Below are positions 23,601-32,174 of a DNA stretch of 47,951 nucleotides, one piece after another. Source of the DNA: Blattamonas nauphoetae (lineage: Eukaryota; Preaxostyla; Oxymonadida); NCBI GenBank assembly GCA_033064195.1, contig JARBJD010000457.1, positions 1-47,951 on the forward strand, written 5' to 3'. A program made the translations under genes and the position numbers. The notes beneath the pieces were generated by a model. That model saw only the letters and a program-made list of their open reading frames with translations, was not told where the DNA came from and ran no database searches. Position 1 is the stretch's first letter; every line of letters begins with the position of its first letter.

Positions 23601-24822
23601 GGAGATCATTGAGAACAAGAATCAGAAGACACTGTTTGTTGTTAAATTGAAGGGACATATTGATGAGAAATACATCAATGATTTCATTACCTTCCCACCA
23701 ATCTTCAGAAACATTGTTGTCAATACAACAGAAGAAAACATTGGTGAGAAGACTTATTCGTTGATGAAGAAGCATGGATTGAAGACTGATGATAAACAAC
23801 GGAAGCTGACCCAACTCTTGAGCACACACGATCAGTATATGTTCTTTTCGACATACTATCTGTGGTTCCTCATCGACTATTGCCACTTCATTATTGATGA
23901 CGGAAAGAGTGTGATGGTATTCTCGAGACACGCGGGATTTGAACCATTTGTGACCTCCTTCATGGATGACAGAATAGAACCAATGAAGGTCGGAAACAAA
24001 GGAAAAGAACAGTTCTGTAAGACCAACTTGAATGGGAGTTACGGATATGATGGCATGAACACTGAGAAGTACAACTCAATCACAATCTGCAATGAGAAGA
24101 GAACATACTTGAAACAAATGATGAAAGGATTTGTGGCGACAAGAGAGATCAATGAGGACAACTACATTGTGATTGAAGATAGAGAGAAAGCATCATGCAA
24201 AACATGTCTGCAAGAAGCAGTATTCACACTCGATAATGCCAAGTTCTGGTATCTGAATTTCATCTACAACTTCATGTACAAATGCCTAGACATGAACAAG
24301 ATTCACTTTTGTGAGGGAGATACTGACTCTGCATATTGGGCAATCTCAGGAGATCCGAATGCTGGAATCCACCAACAATTTGAACACGTTATTGCTGACA
24401 ATGACTTCTATGATGCACACAAATATGAATGGTTTCCCAATCCTGAAAAGGGAGTTGATGATGAGAAGAAACTGTTGGGATTAGCTATTGAGAAGGAAGG
24501 TGAACAGATGATCTGTCTTGCACCCAAGTGTTACTCTCTCGATGAGAAATGCAAAATCAAAGGAGTGTCATTGAAGAAAACAAATATCACGAGTGACGAC
24601 TATGTGAAGTGCCTCAATGGAGAGAAAACAGTGACGTCAACCTTGAACTTTCAAACGAGAAGAGTTCACACTGACGATGACACCAATGGATTTGAGATTG
24701 CGAAAATTCAACAGCAGAAACTCAGTCTCAGTGGAATTCATCTGAAGGCAATCGTACTTGAAAATGAATCGTGTCCTCCATTCATTCATGGACTGAAAGC
24801 AACTGAGTATCAAATCAAATAA
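20644..24822 (+). pseudogene. Protein-primed DNA polymerase B region of Polinton 1 (broken)
   Basis: This region encodes a family B polymerase of the protein-primed type, which replicates Polintons using a terminal protein. A charged, helical N-terminal region comes first. Exonuclease motifs follow at about 22093 (YDFETMED), 22361 (GFNSSRFDIN) and 22775 (FYNIRDVE). Polymerase motifs are at about 23470 (DFNSLYPSA), 24019 (KTNLNGSYG) and 24313 (EGDTDSAYW). An HNH-like module lies between the exonuclease and polymerase parts. The region is broken in a small number of places and is treated here as a fossil. It ends 23 bp before the integrase gene and shares its direction. Confidence 0.85.
23098..23245 (+). 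other. HNH-like zinc module inside the polymerase region
   Basis: CYICRCHF, then TLDRIDNSKGHSKENVKICC, then DYCNTYKSDK: two Cys pairs around a conserved LDRID-x-x-x-GH-x-x-x-NV core, the layout of HNH or endonuclease-VII-like domains. It may be a structural zinc finger or a nuclease that invaded the polymerase gene. Confidence 0.75.
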
Positions 24823-24830
24823 ATCCAAAC

Positions 24831-24845
24831 TTTATTTTTGAATAA
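24831..24845 (+). promoter_or_regulatory. T-rich upstream motif of the integrase gene
   Basis: TTTATTTTTGAATAA directly before the ATG at 24846, matching the shared Polinton start context. Confidence 0.55.
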
Positions 24846-26660
24846 ATGGATCTACAAGAAATCAATGCAGTAGCGAACAGACTTCTTCAGTGTACCCAAC
24901 ACTTCTCAAGCAAAATTCTCTATAGAGCCTGGAGTCTACCAAACATATTACCAATCTATCATGTCACTGATTCACACGGAACATGGGATGCAAATGATGA
25001 AACATACTTTGAGGATTGGTTCAATGGAGATCTATCACCTGATTTACCAATTTATGACGGGAAAAGGATTGTGCATCAGTTTATTAAAGGATTCTTAGGA
25101 TCAACAATTGGTATGAACCACTGCGAACAAGCATACAAAGCATATCAACAATACCACCGCGATGTGACTTTCCCACCAATGGTTCGAAGTCCTGCAGAGG
25201 TAACGCAAATCCCAACAATAATAGAGATTCAACCACCACTATCTCCAGTCTTTCCTGGACAGAAGAGAAACTTGAAATCGATTGGTTCAGAATATGAATA
25301 TCCAATGAAGGAGAGGAGATTCGAAGAGTACATACCAACAACACAACAAGTTCTGCAAAAGTTGGAACAAATGAAAGGAATGTTTGACCATCAACAAAGA
25401 AACGATTCAGAAGAAGAACAAATCAAAGCTGAGAACTCAATCATGAATAATCAAAAGCAAATGGAACAATTCATCACCAAACAAATTGGAGACTTGAGGA
25501 AAATGAACCGTGACACATTTGTGAAAGAATCTATCAACAGAAGCATCGCAAATGATGACAAGGATTTCCTTCTAAATCACACAAAACAAATACCATTCGG
25601 AGGAAGATCATTTCAGGATTGGTATGATGAATATACTCACAGATGGGATTCTGCACATCCGAGGAAAATCCAGAGGGAAAAAGGAGGTGATGCGATGAGG
25701 ATTGATCAACCAACGATTCCAAAAGCCGTGACAAAAATCCAGTATCCGTTTCGATCAAAGATGCAATTCATGTCCAAAGACATCACTGGAGATTCAGAAA
25801 AGACCGCAGACAAAAAGGTTCCTCAGAAGTGTGACAGACCGTACTTCTCTCCCAAGTTTGGATCATGGGAAATTGATCTCGTTTTCATTCAATCACCAAC
25901 GTCGAAAACAGTTCTGCAGATTTATCTATTTGCCATTAACATCAACACTAAATACCTTGTTGTGATTCCAGTTCTGGATAAATCATGGAGCAAAGTCAGG
26001 ACTGCAATCAATGATCTGATTAATCATCGTGACGTTCAGGTGAATAACATCCGAGGTGATGGAGAAGCTGCATGGACAAGTGGAGTAGCAGAAAAGTTCT
26101 TTAGAAAGCAAAAGGTCAGTACATATTTCACAAGTTCACCATTCACAAATCACAACAGAATTGTGGATCGAGTGATCAGAACAATCAGAGATGGATTCCA
26201 AGACAATGCAACACAGATGGCAAATCATTCACTGATGAATCAGATGGTGGAATATTACAACATGACTCCCCATCGAGCGTACTGGAACAAGTTCTCTCCA
26301 GAGCAGGCACAAAACAATAGAGAGATTGAAGCTCTGTACATCTCCAGTTGTGAAGAGCAATTAAAGAACATCCAAAGACAGCAGACAACACAACTGCTTT
26401 GGCGATACAAACCAGGAAACATTCTGCTGATTCACCTTGACTTGAACAAGACTGCTGCCAAGTTTCAGAAGAAGCGAAGACAGTTTCAATTTGTTGGACA
26501 ATTCATTGAGTACAAACACGGAAATGTGGTGGCAAAACTTCTGAATGGACTCACATGTCTACCAAAAATAGTGTATGTTCCAATCCAACACACAAAGTTC
26601 CATGCAGACTCAATTGACAATTTAACTCCTGAGTTCATTAATGAGTTCAATTTGGTTTAG
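24846..26660 (+). CDS. Polinton integrase (retroviral type)
   Basis: A 604-residue open gene. Integrases of this family cut and join the element ends into host DNA. Residues 1-120 form an N-terminal domain of unknown fold, and a Gln/Glu-rich coiled coil follows at about 155-215. The catalytic RNase H-like core lies at about 338-470, with WEIDLVF, then INTKYLVVIPV, then IRGDGEAAW and, 36 residues after that Asp, NRIVDRVIRTIRDGF. The C-terminal part (about 515-600, with PGNILLIHLD and QHTKFHAD) resembles the small barrel or chromo-like domain of Polinton and retroelement integrases. It follows the polymerase region in the same direction, each gene with its own T-rich upstream motif. Confidence 0.85.
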   Translation: MDLQEINAVANRLLQCTQHFSSKILYRAWSLPNILPIYHVTDSHGTWDANDETYFEDWFNGDLSPDLPIYDGKRIVHQFIKGFLGSTIGMNHCEQAYKAYQQYHRDVTFPPMVRSPAEVTQIPTIIEIQPPLSPVFPGQKRNLKSIGSEYEYPMKERRFEEYIPTTQQVLQKLEQMKGMFDHQQRNDSEEEQIKAENSIMNNQKQMEQFITKQIGDLRKMNRDTFVKESINRSIANDDKDFLLNHTKQIPFGGRSFQDWYDEYTHRWDSAHPRKIQREKGGDAMRIDQPTIPKAVTKIQYPFRSKMQFMSKDITGDSEKTADKKVPQKCDRPYFSPKFGSWEIDLVFIQSPTSKTVLQIYLFAININTKYLVVIPVLDKSWSKVRTAINDLINHRDVQVNNIRGDGEAAWTSGVAEKFFRKQKVSTYFTSSPFTNHNRIVDRVIRTIRDGFQDNATQMANHSLMNQMVEYYNMTPHRAYWNKFSPEQAQNNREIEALYISSCEEQLKNIQRQQTTQLLWRYKPGNILLIHLDLNKTAAKFQKKRRQFQFVGQFIEYKHGNVVAKLLNGLTCLPKIVYVPIQHTKFHADSIDNLTPEFINEFNLV

Positions 26661-26695
26661 TTCAAAACTGTTTTGAATATTTTTATTCAATTGAA

Positions 26696-26989
26696 ATGTC
26701 ATCACTGAAAATTTTAGAACCGTTTGATCCTGAACAGAAATGTTTTGAAAACATCTATGACTTTCAGAGACATTTGGAAAAGAACAGAGAAGAACTGAAT
26801 AAATACACAACTCAGAACCTTAATCGGCTGATCAGAATTGATGGATACAGAATCACAAAAATAAGAGGTGAGATAGCACTGAGGAAATCAAGTAATGAGA
26901 ACATCGGCGACTCCAACTCACTTTCGATTGATCAAAGACTTTCAGACATTGAAGAATCAATTCGAACGCTACAGATTCTCTCAGCATGA
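26696..26989 (+). CDS. Small helical protein, unknown (Polinton)
   Basis: A 97-residue open gene beginning MSSLKILEPFDPEQKCFENI, mostly charged and helical, with a possible coiled coil near its end (SIDQRLSDIEESIRTLQIL). The preceding ATATTTTTATTCAA fits the shared start context. It ends 86 bp before the 3' end of the oppositely directed ATPase gene, so transcripts converge here. No family is recognised. Confidence 0.55.
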   Translation: MSSLKILEPFDPEQKCFENIYDFQRHLEKNREELNKYTTQNLNRLIRIDGYRITKIRGEIALRKSSNENIGDSNSLSIDQRLSDIEESIRTLQILSA

Positions 26990-27074
26990 GGCTACGAAGT
27001 CTTGACGATACAATCGGTAACCTTATCCATGAGTTAACGGACAGTTCGGTTTAAACCTTCTTTATTGATCTCAG

Positions 27075-27914
27075 TCAGTGCAACTCCATCCGTGTTGTAT
27101 CGAAGAATGATTGCTTCACATTTTTGTTTCGCTGGTAGACATTCCAGAATTGTCGAATGTCAATTGGCGAGTTCAACTGAGGATAGACTCGACTGATTCG
27201 TTCCTTATTGAATCCTCCAAAGATCCACATTGAATCAATGTTTGACTTCATGTCTGCTGACAAACTGAAGAGTTCATGCATTGTCAGAAAGAATGTGAAT
27301 TTCGGTTGTCGATTCTCCAGTAACAAGTCCATCATTGTCATTCTATTTTTGGATGTTCTACGTTCACCTAGGATCCTACGACAGTCATCCAAGAGGATAA
27401 TCGTTTGGAGATTCTTCACTGAGAAATTATCAATGTACAGTGAGTCGAAGAGATCCTCTCTGCATTCATCAGTGATTCTGTCTTGCCACTGATTGTCAAT
27501 AATTTCTTCATAAGCAGCTTTTGATTCGGAGAGTTCCAACAGAAATGGAAGAGCATCTTCATATTTGACTTTCACGTATGGAACATTCAGTATTGGTTTG
27601 AATTTGTCGAAGGTTGGATCAATGTTCTTATCAGGGACGAAGACAAACAAGTGAAAGAGTTCGTTTCTGACTTGAACATTCTGGAGCTTGGCAACTTCTC
27701 GAAGAGCATTGAATGTTTTTCCACTTCCTCTGTTTCCCACAAGGACATTCACACTATTGCGATTGAAATTGAGGTCTGGATGAATCTGTGATTGCACTTC
27801 ATGAGAAACATTCCTACTAGATGCTTCACTCAGTTTTGCATTCACGTATGCTGCAAGCGAAGAGGGTTCCACCCTCCGCGAAACTAAAGGTTTTGTTGTT
27901 GAAGATCTTTTCAT
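27075..27914 (-). CDS. Genome-packaging ATPase (FtsK/HerA, A32-like)
   Basis: A 279-residue gene on the minus strand. It has a Walker A motif GNRGSGKT at residues 60-67 and a Walker B motif TIILLDD at 171-177. Further on come a SKNRMTMMDLLLENRQPKFT segment and TMHELFSLSADMKSNIDSMW, as in viral packaging ATPases of the FtsK/HerA group. In adenovirus-like and PRD1-like viruses these drive DNA into the capsid. A basic N-terminus of some 20 residues precedes the core. It diverges from the gene at 27974 across a 59-bp AT-rich spacer. Confidence 0.85.
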   Translation of the reverse strand: MKRSSTTKPLVSRRVEPSSLAAYVNAKLSEASSRNVSHEVQSQIHPDLNFNRNSVNVLVGNRGSGKTFNALREVAKLQNVQVRNELFHLFVFVPDKNIDPTFDKFKPILNVPYVKVKYEDALPFLLELSESKAAYEEIIDNQWQDRITDECREDLFDSLYIDNFSVKNLQTIILLDDCRRILGERRTSKNRMTMMDLLLENRQPKFTFFLTMHELFSLSADMKSNIDSMWIFGGFNKERISRVYPQLNSPIDIRQFWNVYQRNKNVKQSFFDTTRMELH

Positions 27915-27973
27915 TTATGATTTCTCTCGAATTAAAATATAGTTTTGGATTTTTTATTTTGTATGAAAACACA
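27915..27973. promoter_or_regulatory. AT-rich divergent promoter region
   Basis: This lies between the packaging ATPase (-) and the 315-residue gene (+). The plus side has TTTTTTATTTTGTATGAAAA before its ATG; the minus side has a weaker TATTTTAATT element. Confidence 0.5.
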
Positions 27974-28921
27974 ATGTCGAAGATACAAAACATTCCCGCA
28001 AAGAGAAAAGCACCAGCGAAGAAACCGAAAATGAGATATGATCAGGGGGCTTTGGAAGCAATGAAAAGAATCTATGCTGATGATGACATTCGCACCATAT
28101 TCAATTCTGCACTCAGTAGTGTTCCATCAGCTTTAGAGTACATTGAAAGGACTGGACAAAATTGGACGGTTCAGATGGAAAAACATGGAAAAGTTCCTGA
28201 TGTGATGGTCTACGACAAAGACAATGGAGATCTGGTTGCAGCGAATGGTTTCATGCTTGCATCATACAACAATCGACCTGTCGTCGAGACATACTATTCA
28301 ATGAATCCAACACCAGATATGCGAAGACAAACCCCATACTCATCATTTCGTCAAGATCATGGAAGAAGAATCAAAGCAGCACACAACAACTTCCTCAAGA
28401 GTGGGGAGTACGCTTTGCCTGGACATTATCGTGAAGTAAACTACCAAGAAATGCAAGCCCAACGATCACAACAACCGTATGCAATAATGAAGAAAGCTGT
28501 CGGTGAATTCATGATCAATGTTTTGAAGGTGTATCGTGCAAGTCGAGATCAACCAGCAGATCTCAGCAAAAATGTGTTGGACAATATGGTTTTCAATTCC
28601 ATTCAATCCAAGATTGCATCAAAGATGTGGGATCAGTGGCTCGAAGACTATGTTGAAGGTTTCATCAGTTCAAATCCAGATCATCAGAGAACGAAAGCAA
28701 GAAAAGCGTTTAAGGAACAGATTTATCCACAGTTTCTCGAAATCATCACAAAAAGGGAAGATTTGCACACTTTCCTTGGTCGCTATTCAGCAAACATCTC
28801 AACATTTGTGAATGAACAAACAACTGCAGCATGTCGAACCAGAGATGTGGGTCAATACCAAACAGGATATATGCCGGAGTATACTCGATTCGCTCATTTG
28901 GAGAAAGATATGAGTGATTAA
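27974..28921 (+). CDS. 315-residue Polinton protein, unknown
   Basis: I chose the ATG at 27974 (MSKIQNIPAKRKAPAKKPKM) because the T-rich motif stands just before it; the longer frame would overlap the ATPase gene. A basic, Lys/Pro-rich start is followed by a mixed alpha/beta body with VPDVMVYDKDNGDLVAANGF and a helical C-terminal half ending near LEKDMSD. Its place between ATPase and capsid genes suggests a virion or assembly protein. I checked for the His-Asp/Glu-Cys order of the maturation protease and saw none, so I do not call it that. Confidence 0.6.
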   Translation: MSKIQNIPAKRKAPAKKPKMRYDQGALEAMKRIYADDDIRTIFNSALSSVPSALEYIERTGQNWTVQMEKHGKVPDVMVYDKDNGDLVAANGFMLASYNNRPVVETYYSMNPTPDMRRQTPYSSFRQDHGRRIKAAHNNFLKSGEYALPGHYREVNYQEMQAQRSQQPYAIMKKAVGEFMINVLKVYRASRDQPADLSKNVLDNMVFNSIQSKIASKMWDQWLEDYVEGFISSNPDHQRTKARKAFKEQIYPQFLEIITKREDLHTFLGRYSANISTFVNEQTTAACRTRDVGQYQTGYMPEYTRFAHLEKDMSD

Positions 28922-28936
28922 AAACATAAATATATA

Positions 28937-28959
28937 TTTTTTTATTTTTATAGAAAGTG
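28937..28959 (+). promoter_or_regulatory. T-rich upstream motif
   Basis: TTTTTTTATTTTTATAGAAA ahead of the ATG at 28960. Confidence 0.5.
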
Positions 28960-29547
28960 ATGCAGCCAATTCTAAGTTGTCAATATACAAAACACACAAG
29001 TTCTTCTTCCGTTCCAACGTCAATCACCAACAATGTCATCATTGACAAGAAAGGATCAACTTCTGGAAGATCAAAACTTGAAGATCGAAATGAGCAAGGG
29101 GCAAATGTTGAACTCGAGAATGTTCCAGGTACGTATGATCCACCACCACTCGAGATATATCCATCAGCTCCAATTCAAAGTCGTTCAATACCACTGAGAG
29201 AATATACATCGAACATTTCAGCATTCAAAGATCAACTATTGCTAGTTTACAAGAATGCATTTGCCTGTGAAAAGAAACTACTGAATAATCTCATTGAACC
29301 ATCGAAGAAACTGATCACAAACCAAAGTGATTTATGTGCACTGATTGCTACACTCACTGGAATCAACGATGTGGTGATTGAACTGGATGACCTGTCTGAC
29401 AAGTGCCTATGTCTGAATAAACTCCCAATCTTTCGAACCATTTTCAAGATCCTTGTTGGAGGAAAAGACATGAGCATTGCCTTCAATGAAGCATACAACA
29501 CTATCCTCAATAATGGAATTTCACTGACGAAAGCAATACCGAGATAA
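28960..29547 (+). CDS. 195-residue Polinton protein, unknown
   Basis: It starts at the ATG at 28960 (MQPILSCQYTKHTSSSS). A Ser/Thr-rich, probably flexible N-terminal third and a Pro-rich stretch (PGTYDPPPLEIYPSAP) lead to a helical C-terminal domain with LRE-Y-TSNISAFKDQLLLVYK and a Cys-rich SDKCLCLNKL. The Pro-rich piece recalls late-domain or virion-tether sequences, but this is only a resemblance. It is part of the late gene block. Confidence 0.55.
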   Translation: MQPILSCQYTKHTSSSSVPTSITNNVIIDKKGSTSGRSKLEDRNEQGANVELENVPGTYDPPPLEIYPSAPIQSRSIPLREYTSNISAFKDQLLLVYKNAFACEKKLLNNLIEPSKKLITNQSDLCALIATLTGINDVVIELDDLSDKCLCLNKLPIFRTIFKILVGGKDMSIAFNEAYNTILNNGISLTKAIPR

Positions 29548-29563
29548 AATAATAATGAATTGA

Positions 29564-29582
29564 ATTTTTTATTTTTAAATAA
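29564..29582 (+). promoter_or_regulatory. T-rich upstream motif
   Basis: TTTTTTATTTTTAAATAA, then ATG. Confidence 0.55.
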
Positions 29583-29894
29583 ATGGCACCAGGAAGTTTC
29601 AACAAACTCAAAAATATCGGCAAACAATTCTTTCAATTCATCAAACCATTAGCTCCATCACTGCTTCAGGTTGGTGGTGGACTCCTCTCACAGACGAACA
29701 ACAAGTTTGGACAAACAGCAGGAGGAATCCTCAGTGGCTTAGGAGGAATGATGGATGTGTACCAACAGAACAAAGCAATCAATCGAGCACCACAACATCA
29801 GATGATTGATTATGAACCTCCGCGAAATGCACGGTATTCAAACGATGACATGCCCCAATCGTCAAATTCCAAGATTCAATTCAAAGGATTATAA
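29583..29894 (+). CDS. Small MAPG protein 1, Gly-rich hydrophobic (Polinton)
   Basis: 103 residues, starting MAPGSFNKLKNIGKQFFQFI. An amphipathic start, a hydrophobic Gly-rich centre (LQVGGGLLSQ and GGILSGLGGMMD) and a polar tail. It shares its first residues (MAPG, then KL and GK) with the next gene, so the two look like relatives. Such a combination fits a small membrane-active or minor virion protein, like adenovirus pVI or the small PX/PY proteins of Polintons, but sequence alone does not show it. Confidence 0.55.
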   Translation: MAPGSFNKLKNIGKQFFQFIKPLAPSLLQVGGGLLSQTNNKFGQTAGGILSGLGGMMDVYQQNKAINRAPQHQMIDYEPPRNARYSNDDMPQSSNSKIQFKGL

Positions 29895-29910
29895 TGTGTT
29901 TGTGTTCTAG

Positions 29911-29928
29911 TTTTTTATTTTTACATAA
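29911..29928 (+). promoter_or_regulatory. T-rich upstream motif
   Basis: TTTTTTATTTTTACATAA immediately before the ATG at 29929. Confidence 0.55.
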
Positions 29929-30231
29929 ATGGCACCAGGTTGGTTATCCAAATTAGCAGCAGTTGGCAAAAACATACTCAGAGTTGGAGCTCCATTTCTG
30001 AATCTCATCCCCTTCGTTGGGCCACTGATTTCGAAGGTAGCACAGACAGGTGTGGAGATGATACCAGCTGTGAAGTCGGATCAGCAAATCCATGCAGAAA
30101 AGATGGCTCAGTATGAGCAAGCAATGAATGAAGGAAACACTGCAGTTGCGAACAAACTCAGAGGTGAAATACTGAGACTGGAAGAAAAGCTGAAGCCGAA
30201 ACCAAAGAAGAAGAAACTGAAAAAGAAATAA
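29929..30231 (+). CDS. Small MAPG protein 2, hydrophobic with Lys tail (Polinton)
   Basis: 100 residues: an amphipathic N-terminal part (MAPGWLSKLAAVGKNILRVG), a hydrophobic segment (APFLNLIPFVGPLI), a helical Gln/Glu/Ala part and a very basic tail ending KPKKKKLKKK. The basic tail could bind DNA and the hydrophobic part a membrane, as in a minor core or membrane-active virion protein. This is inference. It lies 28 bp before the major capsid gene. Confidence 0.55.
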   Translation: MAPGWLSKLAAVGKNILRVGAPFLNLIPFVGPLISKVAQTGVEMIPAVKSDQQIHAEKMAQYEQAMNEGNTAVANKLRGEILRLEEKLKPKPKKKKLKKK

Positions 30232-30240
30232 GCAATAATG

Positions 30241-30259
30241 TTTTTTTATTTTTGATAAA
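30241..30259 (+). promoter_or_regulatory. T-rich upstream motif of the capsid gene
   Basis: TTTTTTTATTTTTGATAAA before the ATG at 30260. Confidence 0.55.
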
Positions 30260-32122
30260 ATGAACTCGCATATAACACATCTGACAAACAAAAGAACTGG
30301 AGCTACATCATTGACTGGAAATACAACAGGAAATGTAAAATATACCCGAGACGATATTGGTCAAATACAACAGCAATTAATGTCTGAACATCACATCAAT
30401 TATCTTCTGAACGATGGAGCACACAGTACTTCTATTCAGGAGTTGAAACCATCAGAGAATTCACGCTTCTACAAAGGACAAGAGATAATCATTCCACTGA
30501 CAGGCAATCAGGACATTTGTCAAATCGATGATTCCTTCATTACATTCACAATGACTGCAACATTGAAACTCAATAATTGGCAGACAACAGCTGGCAAGGT
30601 TGGATCGTACATGAATGAGAGGATATTCATCTTTGTAGGACTCAAACATTCGGCATCAATCTTTCGTGACCTTACTGTTCTTCACAACAATCAAAGAATA
30701 ATCAGCACAACAACCAATGATGTATCAATGGAGTCTCACATCTACAATATGATCAAACCGAAGAGTCAATTGGAGAATCGGAAACATTGTCACACACCTT
30801 GGCAGAATGCTTGGAATCACGATGAATCTGTTGCTGGTGTTTATATTCCTTTATCAGACTTCACAACAACAGCAGGAACAGGAATATTCAAAGACACAAT
30901 CGATGTCCCAATTCGTGTGTCAATAAATCTTGAAGATCTTCTCATTTTCTCAGGCATGACTGACTATCCTCGGTGTCTCTTCGGAGATCTGAAACTCAGC
31001 GTGCACATCAATGAAGATGCATTCGTTTGTTGCCCTGTGAATCCTGAACTGACATTGAACAATACACTTTCATCAATTGTTAATAGAACGACAACAGCAC
31101 CAAAGATTCGAGAATCCACTCTCAATTGCATTCAACATCGTCCATATTTTCTAAATACTCTTGTCACCTTGTGCACAAAGAATTTCGTTCAAATCGGTCA
31201 ATCATTTCTACAACCAACAGTAACTCAAGATATTGTTTATAATTCAGCTGGAACAGTCACAAAAGAACCAGAATTTGCGAATCAGTACATATCATTGAAC
31301 AATATTGATTATCGCATTGATGACGTGTATTGCATGAGTTCTGGATACAAAATGAAGGAAATTGCGAAAGAGAATCTGAAGCAGATGTATCAGAATCGTC
31401 CCGGAACGATACCAGCAGAAAAGATTTCATTCTATCCATTTCAGAAGACACCAACAGCATCAGGAATTGATTGCACTCAGCAAATGGTTCTCGTGAATGC
31501 CAAAGATATCATGCTCCTCTTTCGTCACTACGATAATGAAGTCACTTGTTTTCACAATCCAATGCAGAAGAATATCCAAGTGAATCTACTCAACAAGTAT
31601 TATCCAGAGCAACCAACAACAACGATTGGAGCTCGCTTCTATCAATTTGCATTGTCAACTCTCAATCTCGATTCGTATCTGACTGTTCCTGATGATTTGG
31701 AGCGATCCCTGACAGATTCTCTCGTTGAAGAGAAACTCACTGGTGATGGTTCATATTCTGGTGAAACAATGACAAGAGTGCGACCGATTCATGACAACAC
31801 TGACTTCCTTTTGTGCTTTCCTACTCAGAGAAGTGGATGTCCAACAAACTGTAATGATTCCATCAGTTCCAGAGGTCAGAATGTTCCAGTCACTTTGAGA
31901 TCTCAACCAATATATCAAGGCAATATTGACACATACTATAATGTTTACAACCCTAGTGAAAGTGGTGGTAATATGACAACATTTACGCATCCTCCAGCAC
32001 CTATATTAGCTACTACTGCCACAACGTGGTGGGTATTACGATACAGCAATGGTGAACCAAAAGTTGAGTATTATCCAAATCATACATTGAAAGCACTACA
32101 CAAAGATTTGGGAATCTTGTAG
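30260..32122 (+). CDS. Major capsid protein A (double jelly-roll type), copy 1
   Basis: A 620-residue open gene. Length, beta-rich make-up and place after the packaging ATPase fit the double jelly-roll major capsid protein of Polintons. Features include an IIPLTGNQDICQIDDSFITF strand near residue 75-95, a KHCHTPWQNAWN segment near 175, a VPIRVSINLEDLLIFSGMTD segment near 215-235, and a Pro-rich end with THPPAPILATTATTWWVLRY. Several of these have counterparts in the gene that follows (32175), so the two are paralogs. A second, incomplete copy lies at 38821-40087 in Polinton 2. Confidence 0.75.
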   Translation: MNSHITHLTNKRTGATSLTGNTTGNVKYTRDDIGQIQQQLMSEHHINYLLNDGAHSTSIQELKPSENSRFYKGQEIIIPLTGNQDICQIDDSFITFTMTATLKLNNWQTTAGKVGSYMNERIFIFVGLKHSASIFRDLTVLHNNQRIISTTTNDVSMESHIYNMIKPKSQLENRKHCHTPWQNAWNHDESVAGVYIPLSDFTTTAGTGIFKDTIDVPIRVSINLEDLLIFSGMTDYPRCLFGDLKLSVHINEDAFVCCPVNPELTLNNTLSSIVNRTTTAPKIRESTLNCIQHRPYFLNTLVTLCTKNFVQIGQSFLQPTVTQDIVYNSAGTVTKEPEFANQYISLNNIDYRIDDVYCMSSGYKMKEIAKENLKQMYQNRPGTIPAEKISFYPFQKTPTASGIDCTQQMVLVNAKDIMLLFRHYDNEVTCFHNPMQKNIQVNLLNKYYPEQPTTTIGARFYQFALSTLNLDSYLTVPDDLERSLTDSLVEEKLTGDGSYSGETMTRVRPIHDNTDFLLCFPTQRSGCPTNCNDSISSRGQNVPVTLRSQPIYQGNIDTYYNVYNPSESGGNMTTFTHPPAPILATTATTWWVLRYSNGEPKVEYYPNHTLKALHKDLGIL

Positions 32123-32156
32123 AGACAAAACAGGAAAAGAAATTATTGATATTGTA

Positions 32157-32174
32157 TTTTTTATTTTTCTATAA
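32157..32174 (+). promoter_or_regulatory. T-rich upstream motif with CTATAA
   Basis: TTTTTTATTTTTCTATAA, kept base for base before the second cassette copy at 40115-40133. Confidence 0.6.

Noticed and set aside
27974-28921. Maturation cysteine protease
   Set aside because: Position fits, but I could not see the His-Asp/Glu-Cys order of adenovirus-type proteases.
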